A stretch of DNA of 64,000 nucleotides from contig JACKPA010000016.1 of the NCBI GenBank assembly GCA_024233865.1, positions 62,001 through 126,000 on the forward strand. Direction: 5' to 3'. Every line of letters starts with the position of its first letter. The stretch's first letter is position 1. Positions 25,311-34,061 of the stretch are shown piece after piece. Origin of the DNA: Leptospiraceae bacterium. Lineage in GTDB: Bacteria > Spirochaetota > Leptospiria > Leptospirales > Leptospiraceae. The position numbers were made by a program, and so were the translations under genes. The notes under the pieces are model-generated. The model was not told where the DNA came from. It did not search any database and saw only the letters and a program-made list of their open reading frames with translations.

Positions 25311-27155
25311 CTAAATAATTTCAATATATTCCCGGCAAGCTACCAATATATTTCTTTTCAGATTCTTGATTTCTTTGAGAAGTGACAGTATTAAAATTTC
25401 CTTTTGTTTTGCATCACTCAGCTCGTTTTGGTGTCTTGCTAAATAGACTTCTTCTTTTCTCAGAATAGGTTTGATAAAAGGAATCATATTTATTTTTTCT
25501 TTTAAAATATTAACAATTTCTTTATCACTTAAACTTGCCTTTTCAATGTTTTGTAGGTCGAAACTTTCTTTCTCGAGTTCTGCAAGAAGGGACAAAACAA
25601 ATTCCGGTAGTTCGTATTTTTGTTGTTGGTTCTTTTTTGTATCTTCTCTTACTTTCCAAGGTTTTAATTGCTTCCAAGGATAGTTATGGTTGCTAGTGTT
25701 TTCAAACAATTTCAAACAAGCAGAAGTGTTTAGATTGATTACACCACTTATCAAAGAACCTTTGTCTGCAATATTATAAACTTTTAAATCCAAATTTTGA
25801 ATAGATCTTTCAAACCAGATTCTATAAATTTCCAATACATGATCAGTTATAACCAAGGAATTATCAACGGAAGGTACATACTTTGTTTTCCGCTTACGGA
25901 TGATACTTTCGTTAATTTTTTCCAGAGATCGTTTTCTGTTCACTTGAGTGAGCCACTTTTCATTGTGATGAGTCCCCGTAGAATGAATTTCTTTGCCCGT
26001 ATAAGCCAAGTCTTGTCCGACTAGTACAATGGGTGAAAAACCCATATATCTTAGAGCATCAAAAGCACTTGTAGCAACACTTCCTCCAGATTGCAATTCA
26101 CCTATTTCACCTATTTGTTCTATTGCTTCGGCTGCTCCTGCTGTCATTTCTTTTGTATTTTGACCCGTATAATCCCTTGTGTATTTTGCTGTAGTTGTAA
26201 ATACTATAGATGCGTTTGACTGCTCTCTTAGTAATTTGGGACTGCCAACAAGATCGGTAAAAAGTGGATACTCTTTGATTTGAATACCCATAAAATGAAA
26301 GTAGGAATGAGTCTGTGCGTCGAGCGTCATCACCGCATCGGGGATTATTCCAAATTTTAATAACACTTTAAGAGATGTGTCACAAGACATCACAAATACT
26401 TTGTCTCTGATTTTTTGGATGAGAGGACAAAATTGTCTGAGAGACGGACCTGCAGAAACAAGGAGTGCCGGGAGATTGGGAAATCGATTTTCCAATTCCA
26501 TAATTTTGTATTTTTGTGAGTTTGGTTTGAAAAATTCGATGGTATTGTAGAGTGAATTTTTAACCCAGATTTTTTCAAACTCAAACTTAGTAAGAAGATC
26601 ACTTATTCGTGCAGAAAACAATTTCTTCAAATTTTCTTCTACAAAACTGTAAAAATCCGGTTCTAGGGAAATGCTACCTGGGTTTTTTATAAATTTCAAA
26701 CCTGAAAACCTTCCCAAAGGAAGAGAATCAATATAATTCCAAAGGATTGACAAACTGTTTTCACCACAAAAAATATGTCTTCCAGGAACCAGCAAAATGT
26801 CTTTAAAAAAAGAATCTCTCAGTTCCAAAAATGCGTTTACAGACGTATCTATATATAAAACTAAGCCTTCCGGTTTTATACCCTTATTTACCAGCTCGAG
26901 AATATGCGGGTTTCCAAAACCCATCACTACGGTTACATTGGAATCAGAAATAGAAATGCCGCTTAATAACCTTTCAGCTGCTTTTTTGGGTGAAACCGTA
27001 CTAGCCAAAGGACGATTCTGGTATTTTATATAATACTCACTGTTAATTTCATTTTGTAAAAGCTTGTAATCAGATTCTTTTTTTTCCAATTTATAATACA
27101 ATTGAAGATATGGTTTCTTTTGAAATAATTCTTCTAACAGATTTTGCGACATCAT
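25311..27155 (-). CDS. Motility-associated factor glycosyltransferase (MAF, DUF115)
   Basis: 614 residues, cytoplasmic. The central DUF115/MptE-like domain shows LPALLVSAGPSLRQFCPLI, DAVMTLDAQTHSYFHF, ELQSGGSVATSAFDALRYMGF and IVLVGQDLAYTGKEIHSTG, the most conserved blocks of MAF proteins. In Campylobacter, Aeromonas and Magnetospirillum these add nonulosonic sugars to flagellin. Whether that applies to spirochaete periplasmic flagella is not known; in spirochaetes the family is common without an assigned substrate. It is transcribed after proA and nadD with an 11-base gap. A second ATG one codon inside is an equally good start. Confidence 0.88.
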   Translation of the reverse strand: MMSQNLLEELFQKKPYLQLYYKLEKKESDYKLLQNEINSEYYIKYQNRPLASTVSPKKAAERLLSGISISDSNVTVVMGFGNPHILELVNKGIKPEGLVLYIDTSVNAFLELRDSFFKDILLVPGRHIFCGENSLSILWNYIDSLPLGRFSGLKFIKNPGSISLEPDFYSFVEENLKKLFSARISDLLTKFEFEKIWVKNSLYNTIEFFKPNSQKYKIMELENRFPNLPALLVSAGPSLRQFCPLIQKIRDKVFVMSCDTSLKVLLKFGIIPDAVMTLDAQTHSYFHFMGIQIKEYPLFTDLVGSPKLLREQSNASIVFTTTAKYTRDYTGQNTKEMTAGAAEAIEQIGEIGELQSGGSVATSAFDALRYMGFSPIVLVGQDLAYTGKEIHSTGTHHNEKWLTQVNRKRSLEKINESIIRKRKTKYVPSVDNSLVITDHVLEIYRIWFERSIQNLDLKVYNIADKGSLISGVINLNTSACLKLFENTSNHNYPWKQLKPWKVREDTKKNQQQKYELPEFVLSLLAELEKESFDLQNIEKASLSDKEIVNILKEKINMIPFIKPILRKEEVYLARHQNELSDAKQKEILILSLLKEIKNLKRNILVACREYIEII

Positions 27156-27166
27156 AATTTATTCTT

Positions 27167-27763
27167 CTAATTAATAATTTGAGGATACAGTTTGTTTCTT
27201 TTTATATACTGCACTATACTATCCGGAATCAGGTCATGGGATAACTCTTGGGTATAAATATTTTTCCTGATTTCACTTGAACTAATCTTTACGAGTTTAT
27301 TTTGTATAAAGTATATCTTATTCTCTGGAATAATATTTTGTTCCGAATTAGTAACCTCTCCTTCTCTTGCAAAAACAACCAGGTCTGCCAATAACAAAAT
27401 ATCCTTGTAGTCTTTCCATAAATGAAATGTAGGAAGATTATCCCGTCCGATTAACAGTAAAATTTTTTGCTCTGGGAAAGCCTCAGAAATTGATCGAATG
27501 GTGTCTATAGTGTAGCTTTTTTCTCTTTTGTCGATTTCGATTCTTGAAACTATACTCTTGTGTAAATCCAAATCAACAAGAAGTAGCGATAACATCTCTA
27601 GAATATAGTTTGGTGGTGTGGCTTTTTCTTTTTTAAACGGTGATTGGTAATTGGGCACTATAACCAAATGCTCAGCTTGTGGAAAGTTTCTCCAAAATTC
27701 GAGAATAATTTCTTTGTGTCCTAGATGGGGGGGATCAAAACTCCCCCCGAATATACCGATCAC
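27167..27763 (-). CDS. nadD: Nicotinate-nucleotide adenylyltransferase
   Basis: 198 residues; joins ATP and nicotinate mononucleotide to make deamido-NAD. The N-terminal GIFGGSFDPPHLGH holds the HxGH nucleotidyltransferase motif (His13, His16), LVIVPNYQSPFKKE lies in the substrate loop, and LVKISSSEIRKNI is the C-terminal ISxxxIR motif. The three-base gap after proA and the 11-base gap before the MAF gene indicate one transcript. The proA-nadD order is also known from Leptospira. Confidence 0.95.
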   Translation of the reverse strand: MIGIFGGSFDPPHLGHKEIILEFWRNFPQAEHLVIVPNYQSPFKKEKATPPNYILEMLSLLLVDLDLHKSIVSRIEIDKREKSYTIDTIRSISEAFPEQKILLLIGRDNLPTFHLWKDYKDILLLADLVVFAREGEVTNSEQNIIPENKIYFIQNKLVKISSSEIRKNIYTQELSHDLIPDSIVQYIKRNKLYPQIIN

Positions 27764-27766
27764 CTT

Positions 27767-29020
27767 TTATACTCTGATCTGTCCGGTCCCTTGAACTACA
27801 GTTGTGGTTGTAGTAAGGTGAACTAGACCCATAGGTCCTCTAACGTGCATTTTCCCGGTAGAAATACCCACTTCAGCTCCTAGCCCGAACTCTCCCCCGT
27901 CGTGGAATCTTGTGGAGCAATTTACAAATAAAGCTGCCGAATCCAAGCTCTTTAAAAAGTAATTTATGTTAGCATAGTTTTCGGAAAGAATAGCTTCCGT
28001 ATGTCCGGATGAATACCTATCAATAAATTCGATTGCCTCTTCAATGGAATCAACCGATTTGGCTGACAAGCGTAAATCCAAAAATTCGGTTGCATAGTCC
28101 TCCTCTGTTACTTTTTTGGCTTCCGGAAATTCCTCCAATAAATAATCATCTAATAAAAGTTCAACACCACCTCTTTTTAGAAAGGCTAACAAGTCTTTAA
28201 TTTTACTAAAATTTTTATGAATCACTATGTTTTCTACAGCGTTACAAACACCAGGTCTTTGTGTTTTGGAGTTTAGAATGATAGAAGCACTTTTTTCATA
28301 ATCAGCAGTCTCATCAATATAGATATTACAAACTCCTTTGTCATGCTTGACTACCGGAATCTTGGAATTTTCTGTTACAAACTTAATGAGCCCCTCACCG
28401 CCTCTTGGAACAACAATGTCTATTGCTGAGTTTTGTTGTAATAAAGGAACAACAAAAGCTCTATCGGTCTTATCTACAAAACACAATCCGTCTTCCGTAG
28501 TTCCGTTCTTTGAAAGAACTCTTTTGAAAATAGAAGAAAGAACTAAGTTGGAATGAATTGCCTCACTCCCCCCCCTTAAAATACAGGCGTTACCGGATTT
28601 AAAAGAAAGAGCAGCTACGTCTATTGTAACATTTGGTCTTGATTCATAAATTACAAGCAATACGCCTAAAGGAACTCTTTTGGTTGCAAGTTCTAATCCG
28701 TTTTTTAATGTTGTACCTCGAACGATTTCACCCACTGGGTCTGGAAGACCTGCAATTTCTATTACGGCTTTGGAAAGTCCTTCAATTCTTGCTTCGTTTA
28801 ATAACAACCTGTCTAACAAACTTTCGCTAAGTTTGTTTTTTTTCCCTTCTTCAATATCTTTTCTGTTTTCTTGAATGATTTCGTCTTTTGATTTTAGTAT
28901 CTCGTCTGCTAAATTATTTAGCACTTTATTCTTTGTTTCTGTGCTAAGTACTCGAATTTTTTTGGATGCTTCTTTGGCTTTTTTTGAAATTTCTATTGCA
29001 TAACGTTCTGATTCCCTCAT
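27767..29020 (-). CDS. proA: Gamma-glutamyl phosphate reductase
   Basis: 417 residues; reduces gamma-glutamyl phosphate to glutamate semialdehyde with NADPH, the second step of proline synthesis. Conserved blocks: LLVIYESRPNVTIDVAALSFKSGNACILRGG, the NAD-binding region, IPVVKHDKGVCNIYID, and the catalytic cysteine in NSKTQRPGVCNAVENI. The C-terminus (GLGAEVGISTGKMHVRGPMGL) is typical. AGGAG occurs before the ATG. proB, often upstream, is not present here; the sequence upstream is the duplicated restriction module. Confidence 0.96.
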   Translation of the reverse strand: MRESERYAIEISKKAKEASKKIRVLSTETKNKVLNNLADEILKSKDEIIQENRKDIEEGKKNKLSESLLDRLLLNEARIEGLSKAVIEIAGLPDPVGEIVRGTTLKNGLELATKRVPLGVLLVIYESRPNVTIDVAALSFKSGNACILRGGSEAIHSNLVLSSIFKRVLSKNGTTEDGLCFVDKTDRAFVVPLLQQNSAIDIVVPRGGEGLIKFVTENSKIPVVKHDKGVCNIYIDETADYEKSASIILNSKTQRPGVCNAVENIVIHKNFSKIKDLLAFLKRGGVELLLDDYLLEEFPEAKKVTEEDYATEFLDLRLSAKSVDSIEEAIEFIDRYSSGHTEAILSENYANINYFLKSLDSAALFVNCSTRFHDGGEFGLGAEVGISTGKMHVRGPMGLVHLTTTTTVVQGTGQIRV

Positions 29021-29149
29021 AATTTTCTCCTACGGTATTAAAAGGCTTTTTTTTAGCTTGTAACCTCTGTAAATCTCTATAAAATAAGACTAAATTTATA
29101 TGTAAACTTTAAATTTTCCATCTGCCTATGGGCTGCATTTCGAACAACC

Positions 29150-29245
29150 CAATTAATCCATGGGTAAATTATCTTAAAAAAATTATCTTGACGATAATGA
29201 GTATTTTGTGGTAAAAACTTATAAAACTGTAACATTACTATACTT
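29150..29245 (+). repeat. Leader of unit 1 of the tandem A-B-RM module, with remnant of gene B
   Basis: The stretch CCATGG ... CTTAAAAAAATTATCTTGAC resembles the leaders at 30224 and 33803 but has diverged. GTATTTTGTGGTAAAA at about 29201-29216 matches the 3' end of gene B (31015-31030) with one mismatch. TATACTTATG at 29239 is identical to the RM start at 31062. Together these suggest a unit from which A and most of B were deleted; the B match is short, so that part is inference. Confidence 0.55.
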
Positions 29246-30217
29246 ATGAACAAAGAACTAATTGGAATCAAAAACTACACAACCAGTCCGGACTCGGAAA
29301 AGGCAAATGATTATCTCCCTTTTTTTTTCATCAAAAAAGCAAAAATAAGAAACCAAATCAATCCCGATAATTTCCTGAGAACAATCGGGATTCTAAAGCC
29401 TTTTTTTTCCAATCCTATTGATGCTATCTATCCATTGCTTTTATACAATTTTACCCTTTTGGGATAGTACTTCCAAAGTCCCCGAAGCACGAAAGTCAAC
29501 ACCAAGTGTACTATGGTTAAATGGAAAAAACGGTTCTCGCTCCAGTGAAGAGTTTGTCTTAGAATCAAAATTTCACCAAGAGTTTCGAGAGTTTGTGGAA
29601 AATCACTATGTTTTCACAAACGATGAAGCAGGCATCACAACCGATTATTATTTCAGTCGGTTTGATGAAGCATTAGCAGAACATAATCCGGAGTATGTGA
29701 AACAGCATGGAATCTTTTTTACCGATATTAACCTTAGTCGGTTTGCTTTGTGGTTTATAAGGGAAAAATTTGGTGAGAAAAAGCTTAGTGATAAATATAT
29801 AGTTTTTGATCCGGCTGGAGGTTCCGGCAACCTTATCAGCAGTTGGAGGCGAAACCACATCAAGTTCAAGATCGTTTCCGAATTGAATCCCGATTTGTTA
29901 AAGACGATTGAGCTTCGATTGAAAAATGACCCGATTCAAGTTGAACAGGGATATTGCATTATACCAAAAACCCATGAAAATAAAGGGCTAAACTTTATTG
30001 ACAAACCGGCATTGGAATATTACTCTATCATTGAAGAATATCTAAAGAAAGAAGGGAAGTACATTGACAAACCAGTTTAATCCAAATCAGAAAGTATGCC
30101 GAAGTGAACGGGAAAGTTGACATTGTGGAAAAACTTGAAAGGATAAAAGAACTTACCAAACAGGTGAAAGAAAGGATTTATAATTTATTGGTGAATGAAT
30201 TTGGATATTTTGAGTAA
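29246..30217 (+). pseudogene. Broken copy of the type IIG restriction-modification gene
   Basis: Near-identical over long stretches to the intact gene at 31069-33798. Three lesions are visible. First, a deletion after codon 24 rejoins at the segment IRNQINPDNF, removing the whole PD-(D/E)xK nuclease domain. Second, a four-base duplication (CTAT) near 29420-29430 shifts the frame. Third, a deletion after YIDKP (about 30075) removes NPPY and the target-recognition half and rejoins at the last 47 codons, out of frame. The remaining open piece (29418-30080) keeps methylase motif I (FDPAGGSGN). No activity is expected. Confidence 0.92.
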
Positions 30218-30287
30218 GCAACCCATGGTCAATTTCCTTCAAAAAATTATATTGACAACCTGAACATATATCTGAACAGTTTATACT
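30218..30287 (+). promoter_or_regulatory. Leader of unit 2 with paired CTGAACA element
   Basis: Contains AAAAAATTATATTGACA (TTGACA at 30252-30257), then CTGAACA at 30260-30266 and again at 30272-30278, separated by TATAT so that the two copies repeat every 12 bases, then TATACT at 30282-30287 touching the ATG of gene A. TTGACA and TATACT are 24 bases apart, too far for one promoter. The whole segment is repeated with few changes at 33799-33868. A regulator binding site is inferred. Confidence 0.5.
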
Positions 30288-30590
30288 ATGAAAACGACAG
30301 CAAAAGAAAGTATAGCAGACAAGAAATTCAAAGAATCATACAAAGGAATGTATCAAGAAATTGACAGAGTTTCCGGAAAAACATTTACTCTTTGGAATAA
30401 ATTTACCATGTGGATTTACTCAGTTTTGTTTGGCGATAAATATCATCTAAAATACAAACAAAGTGAGTATGAAAAATTAGAATCCGCACAAGGCTTTTCT
30501 GAAATCCAAGAATTATTCGAACCCAAAGAAGATGCTTCGATGACAGAGGAAGAAATTTTTAAATATTCAAAAAGGAATTTTCGCAAATGA
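30288..30590 (+). CDS. Unknown small protein A of the restriction module
   Basis: 100 residues, Lys/Glu-rich, probably cytoplasmic. A short amphipathic or weakly hydrophobic stretch (TLWNKFTMWIYSVLFG, about 33-48) lies between two charged helices; the C-terminus reads TEEEIFKYSKRNFRK. I do not recognise a family and see no HTH typical of a C-protein regulator. Its stop overlaps the start of gene B (ATGA), and both sit between the broken and intact restriction genes. No Shine-Dalgarno is seen at the ATG; the 12-base-period CTGAACA pair lies just upstream. A role in controlling or assisting the RM enzyme is only a guess from position. Confidence 0.6.
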   Translation: MKTTAKESIADKKFKESYKGMYQEIDRVSGKTFTLWNKFTMWIYSVLFGDKYHLKYKQSEYEKLESAQGFSEIQELFEPKEDASMTEEEIFKYSKRNFRK

Positions 30591-31057
30591 GTAAACAAAT
30601 TATTAACCCCAAAAAGGATGGTTATCTGATATTTGCGTTTTCTTACCTCAGAGAAATATCCTTTTCGGAATTATTACAAGATCATAACGAAATTTGTAAG
30701 GATTACACTCTGGACTTTTATTTAGATCGTTTAGGTTCTTTTGTGTTTTCAAAAGATCTGCCTTTAGGTCGAGCAGAGCGTGTGAGAAAAATTGCCCGCC
30801 ATTATATGAAATACGATATACTATTTTCGGACTCTACTGTTCAGGAAATCACCCAAGAAATTTTATCGTGCAATTATGATTATATATTAATTGCAGAAAC
30901 GGATAATTTAATTCGTGCTTATGGTCAAATCCTAAACAGTTTTCATCGGATTGCAAAAAACGGCACTTATATTCGTATTCAAGATATTGATAAGGTTTTA
31001 AAGACTTATAAAACGTATTTTGCGGTAAAAGAAATCGGATTTTTAAAAGCTGCTTAG
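30587..31057 (+). CDS. Unknown protein B of the restriction module
   Basis: 156 residues. Predicted mixed alpha/beta, no signal peptide or membrane segment. Notable stretches are LREISFSELLQDHNEICKDY, LPLGRAERVRKIARHYMKYD and YDYILIAETDNLIRAYGQIL. I recognise no catalytic motif. It overlaps gene A by four bases and ends 11 bases before the intact RM gene, so A, B and RM form one transcription unit. Fragments of this same gene occur at 33869-33894 and probably at 29201-29216, which shows that it belonged to the duplicated unit. Confidence 0.65.
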   Translation: MSKQIINPKKDGYLIFAFSYLREISFSELLQDHNEICKDYTLDFYLDRLGSFVFSKDLPLGRAERVRKIARHYMKYDILFSDSTVQEITQEILSCNYDYILIAETDNLIRAYGQILNSFHRIAKNGTYIRIQDIDKVLKTYKTYFAVKEIGFLKAA

Positions 31058-31068
31058 TTGTTATACTT

Positions 31069-33798
31069 ATGAACAAAGAACTAATTGGAATCAAAGACTA
31101 CATCACCAGCCCAAACTCGGAAAAGGCAAACGATTATCTCATTTTTCCCTTTTTCAAAAAACTATTCTCCCAAAACAAATTTAAAAAAGAATCCGAAGCA
31201 GTCGGAGCTGACATATTTATCGAAGGGCGTTTATTAGTTGAACTAAAAACAGAAAATGCAGATTGGCTAGCCGGCTTCTACCAAGCCATGCACTACCAAA
31301 AAAAAGGACTAAGTTACTCCGGAATCTGCGTGATAAGTCACAACTTTATCGGTCTTTGGCATTTAAACAAAATTCCAATTGATGCCCTGAATCTGATAAA
31401 TAACTCCGACCCAAGTTTAGCTCCCAATGATGTTGGTAGAAAAAATGCCAACAAAACAAATAAAGCTTTAGAAAAACAAATTCTTGATAGCAGCAGGTTT
31501 TTATATGACCCTGGTAAAATTCTATATCTTGATACTCAATTGTTTGAGTTTGAAGACTGTCTTAAAAATATAGACCAAATAAGAAACCAAATCAATCCCG
31601 ATAATTTCCTGAGAAAAATCGGAACTTTGAAACCGTTTTTTTTAAACCCCTTAGATGCTATCCATTGCTTTTATACAATTTTGCCCTTTTGGGATAGTAC
31701 TTCCAAAGTCCCCGAAGCACGAAAGTCAACACCAAGTGTACTATGGTTAAATGGGAAAAATGGTTCTCGCTCCAGTGAAGAGTTTGTCTTAGAACCAAAA
31801 TTTCACCATGAGTTTCGAGAGTTTGTGGAAAATCACTATGTTTTCACAAACGATGAAGCAGGCATCACAACCGATTATTATTTCAGTCGGTTTGATGAAG
31901 CATTAGCAGAACATAATCCGGAGTATGTGAAACAGCATGGAATCTTTTTTACCGATATTAACCTTAGTCGGTTTGCTTTGTGGTTTATAAGGGAAAAATT
32001 TGGTGAGAAAAAGCTTAGCGATAAGTATATAGTTTTTGATCCGGCTGGAGGTTCCGGCAACCTTATCAGCAGTTGGAGGCGAAACCACATCAAGTTTAAA
32101 ATCGTTTCTGAATTGAATCCCGATTTGTTAAAGACGATTGAGCTTCGATTGAAAAATGACCCGATTCAAGTTGAACAGGGATATTGCATTATACCAAAAA
32201 CCCATGAAAATAAAGGGCTAAACTTTATTGACAAACCGGCATTGGAGTATTACTCTATCATTGAAGAATATCTAAAGAAAGAAGGGAAGTACATTGACAA
32301 ACCACTTGCTTTTCTTTTAAATCCGCCTTACAAAAATACCAGAGAAGAAGAATCATTTCGAACAAATACCAACTCTAATTATACTATTTACCAAGGTCTT
32401 TTGGATACCATTAAACTTGATGCTGGTAAAGAAAGATATGTTTTATTTATTGCTCAAATCTTAGAATTATGCAAAATCCAAAAGGAAAAAGGAATTTCCG
32501 ATGAACCAATTTTGTTTATTTTTACACCAACTTCTTGGTTGATTCCTCGAGTTGGCTTTAAAGTTTTTAGAGAGATATTTGATAAGTATTTTAAATTTCA
32601 AATTGGCTTCTTTGTTAAAAGCAATGAATTCTTTGAAGTAGATGGTACGTGGCCCATTTCTTTTACAATTTGGAAATATCGAGAAAACAAAAACAACGTG
32701 AATCATGTAGTTTTGTATGATTATTCGGAAATAAAACGAGCTGATTTAAGTATAAATTGGGAAGCGGAATTTGAAACTTTAAAAAAGATATTATCAAAAT
32801 TAGTAAAAGGGAAAAAGAAGATTGATTTGAGTAAAACCAGAATTGAATTGAGAGAAAAACTGCCCACTTTGTCTTTTCCATCAAAAGAAACCGAAAAATA
32901 CAAGATGCAAAATCTTTATCGTTCTGTACGAAAAGAGGAAAAAAATGAAAAAATAATAAGCGGATGGCCTAAGTTAGATGATCGGCATGAAAGAATAAAA
33001 GCTCCACATGGTTTTGTAGATGGTACTTATGTTGGTTTTATGGATGATGGGACTCCAGTTAGAACATACCCAGCCAATGATTCCAGATATGATGTTAAGC
33101 AAATTGAAACTGTCTGGTTTAGGTTGGATACTGCCATTAAAGACTCAAATAAAATGAAGGCTTTTTCCGGTCCTCCTGACAATAGAGGTTATTGTGCTTA
33201 CGATTTAAAATCAGCTCAGATTACGTTTTTGTGGTTTACGATAGGTAAAGTAATCCTCAATTCCTATCCTCTATGGGCTAACCAGATGGAAATATGGTCT
33301 CCAAATTTAGAACATAAAGAAATCAATAGTCTATATTCTCTCTGCTTCGCTTACCTCTTATCTGACAATCGGTGTGTTGTCACCAAGTTTGAAAAGGACA
33401 ATCCCGTTCAGGGTGCTCCAGAAATCTTTGTGGACAATCCGATGTGCCCGACAAATCCAGATTCTTTTTGGTCAAAAGTCTTGGAAACTCAAGTCAAAGA
33501 CAAACTTGCAAAAAACCTAGTGAATGAAATCAAGTCTTTGTACACCTACTGGAATGTTGAATATTGCAAAGGTCAACTGATTGAAAACTGTGGATTGAAA
33601 GACGAGCCGTATTTCAAATATTTCGACTATCCGGATTTTGTGACACCTTATTCTGGTTTAATCCAAATCAAAAAGTATGCCGAAGTGAACGGGAAAGTTG
33701 ACTTGGTGGAAAAACTTGAAAGGATAAAAGAACTTACCAAACAGGTGAAAGAAAGGATTTATAATTTATTGGTGAATGAATTTGGATATTTTGAGTAA
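31069..33798 (+). CDS. Type IIG-like restriction-modification enzyme (nuclease and N6-adenine methylase in one chain)
   Basis: 909 residues. The N-terminus carries a PD-(D/E)xK nuclease core, Asp48 in GADIFIEG and Glu58-x-Lys60 in LLVELKTE, with Gln72 after it. The gamma-class adenine methylase has motif I FDPAGGSGN at 323-331 and motif IV NPPY at 418-421. The C-terminal half (about 560-860) should hold target recognition, and the last 45 residues form a charged helix. Such enzymes methylate adenine in their site and cut unmodified DNA, usually at a distance from it. It follows gene B by 11 bases; a disabled second copy lies upstream. Base composition is similar to that of the neighbours. The recognition site cannot be predicted. 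Confidence 0.9.
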   Translation: MNKELIGIKDYITSPNSEKANDYLIFPFFKKLFSQNKFKKESEAVGADIFIEGRLLVELKTENADWLAGFYQAMHYQKKGLSYSGICVISHNFIGLWHLNKIPIDALNLINNSDPSLAPNDVGRKNANKTNKALEKQILDSSRFLYDPGKILYLDTQLFEFEDCLKNIDQIRNQINPDNFLRKIGTLKPFFLNPLDAIHCFYTILPFWDSTSKVPEARKSTPSVLWLNGKNGSRSSEEFVLEPKFHHEFREFVENHYVFTNDEAGITTDYYFSRFDEALAEHNPEYVKQHGIFFTDINLSRFALWFIREKFGEKKLSDKYIVFDPAGGSGNLISSWRRNHIKFKIVSELNPDLLKTIELRLKNDPIQVEQGYCIIPKTHENKGLNFIDKPALEYYSIIEEYLKKEGKYIDKPLAFLLNPPYKNTREEESFRTNTNSNYTIYQGLLDTIKLDAGKERYVLFIAQILELCKIQKEKGISDEPILFIFTPTSWLIPRVGFKVFREIFDKYFKFQIGFFVKSNEFFEVDGTWPISFTIWKYRENKNNVNHVVLYDYSEIKRADLSINWEAEFETLKKILSKLVKGKKKIDLSKTRIELREKLPTLSFPSKETEKYKMQNLYRSVRKEEKNEKIISGWPKLDDRHERIKAPHGFVDGTYVGFMDDGTPVRTYPANDSRYDVKQIETVWFRLDTAIKDSNKMKAFSGPPDNRGYCAYDLKSAQITFLWFTIGKVILNSYPLWANQMEIWSPNLEHKEINSLYSLCFAYLLSDNRCVVTKFEKDNPVQGAPEIFVDNPMCPTNPDSFWSKVLETQVKDKLAKNLVNEIKSLYTYWNVEYCKGQLIENCGLKDEPYFKYFDYPDFVTPYSGLIQIKKYAEVNGKVDLVEKLERIKELTKQVKERIYNLLVNEFGYFE

Positions 33799-33922
33799 AT
33801 AACACATGGTCAATTTCCTTAAAAAATTATATTGACAACCTGAACATATATCTGAACAATTTATACTATATTCGTATTCAAGACATTGATAAGGGGGTTT
33901 ACCCGGTTTACCCCTACAATTT
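33799..33922 (+). repeat. Unit 3 remnant (leader plus gene B fragment) and intergenic repeat
   Basis: Bases 33799-33868 repeat the unit 2 leader, including both CTGAACA copies. The sequence then jumps to TATTCGTATTCAAGACATTG and the following bases to 33894, which match gene B at 30970-30995 with one mismatch over 26 bases. Directly after, GGTTTACCCCTACAATTT at 33905-33922 is an exact copy of part of the hairpin element at 53438-53455. Up to the ispF start at 34062 I see nothing else. Confidence 0.85.
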
Positions 33923-34061
33923 ATATTTCTAACCATGACTCACCTTTTGGTTAATCTATTTTCCTTGATTTTGGAAGAGTAACTTCCAAATGTAAAAAAA
34001 AATTGAAACACTTGTTTATTTGTTTAACTCTATTATCAAACAAAATAAATTGTGAAATAAT

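Noticed and set aside
31878..32903. Open frames on the minus strand inside the RM gene (also at 29648-29869)
   Set aside because: They mirror the RM coding frame, appear in both copies only because the copies are near-identical, and have no ribosome sites.
29246..33798. Duplicated region as an insertion sequence or transposon
   Set aside because: There is no transposase, no terminal inverted repeats and no target-site duplication; the repeats are explained by tandem units of one gene module.
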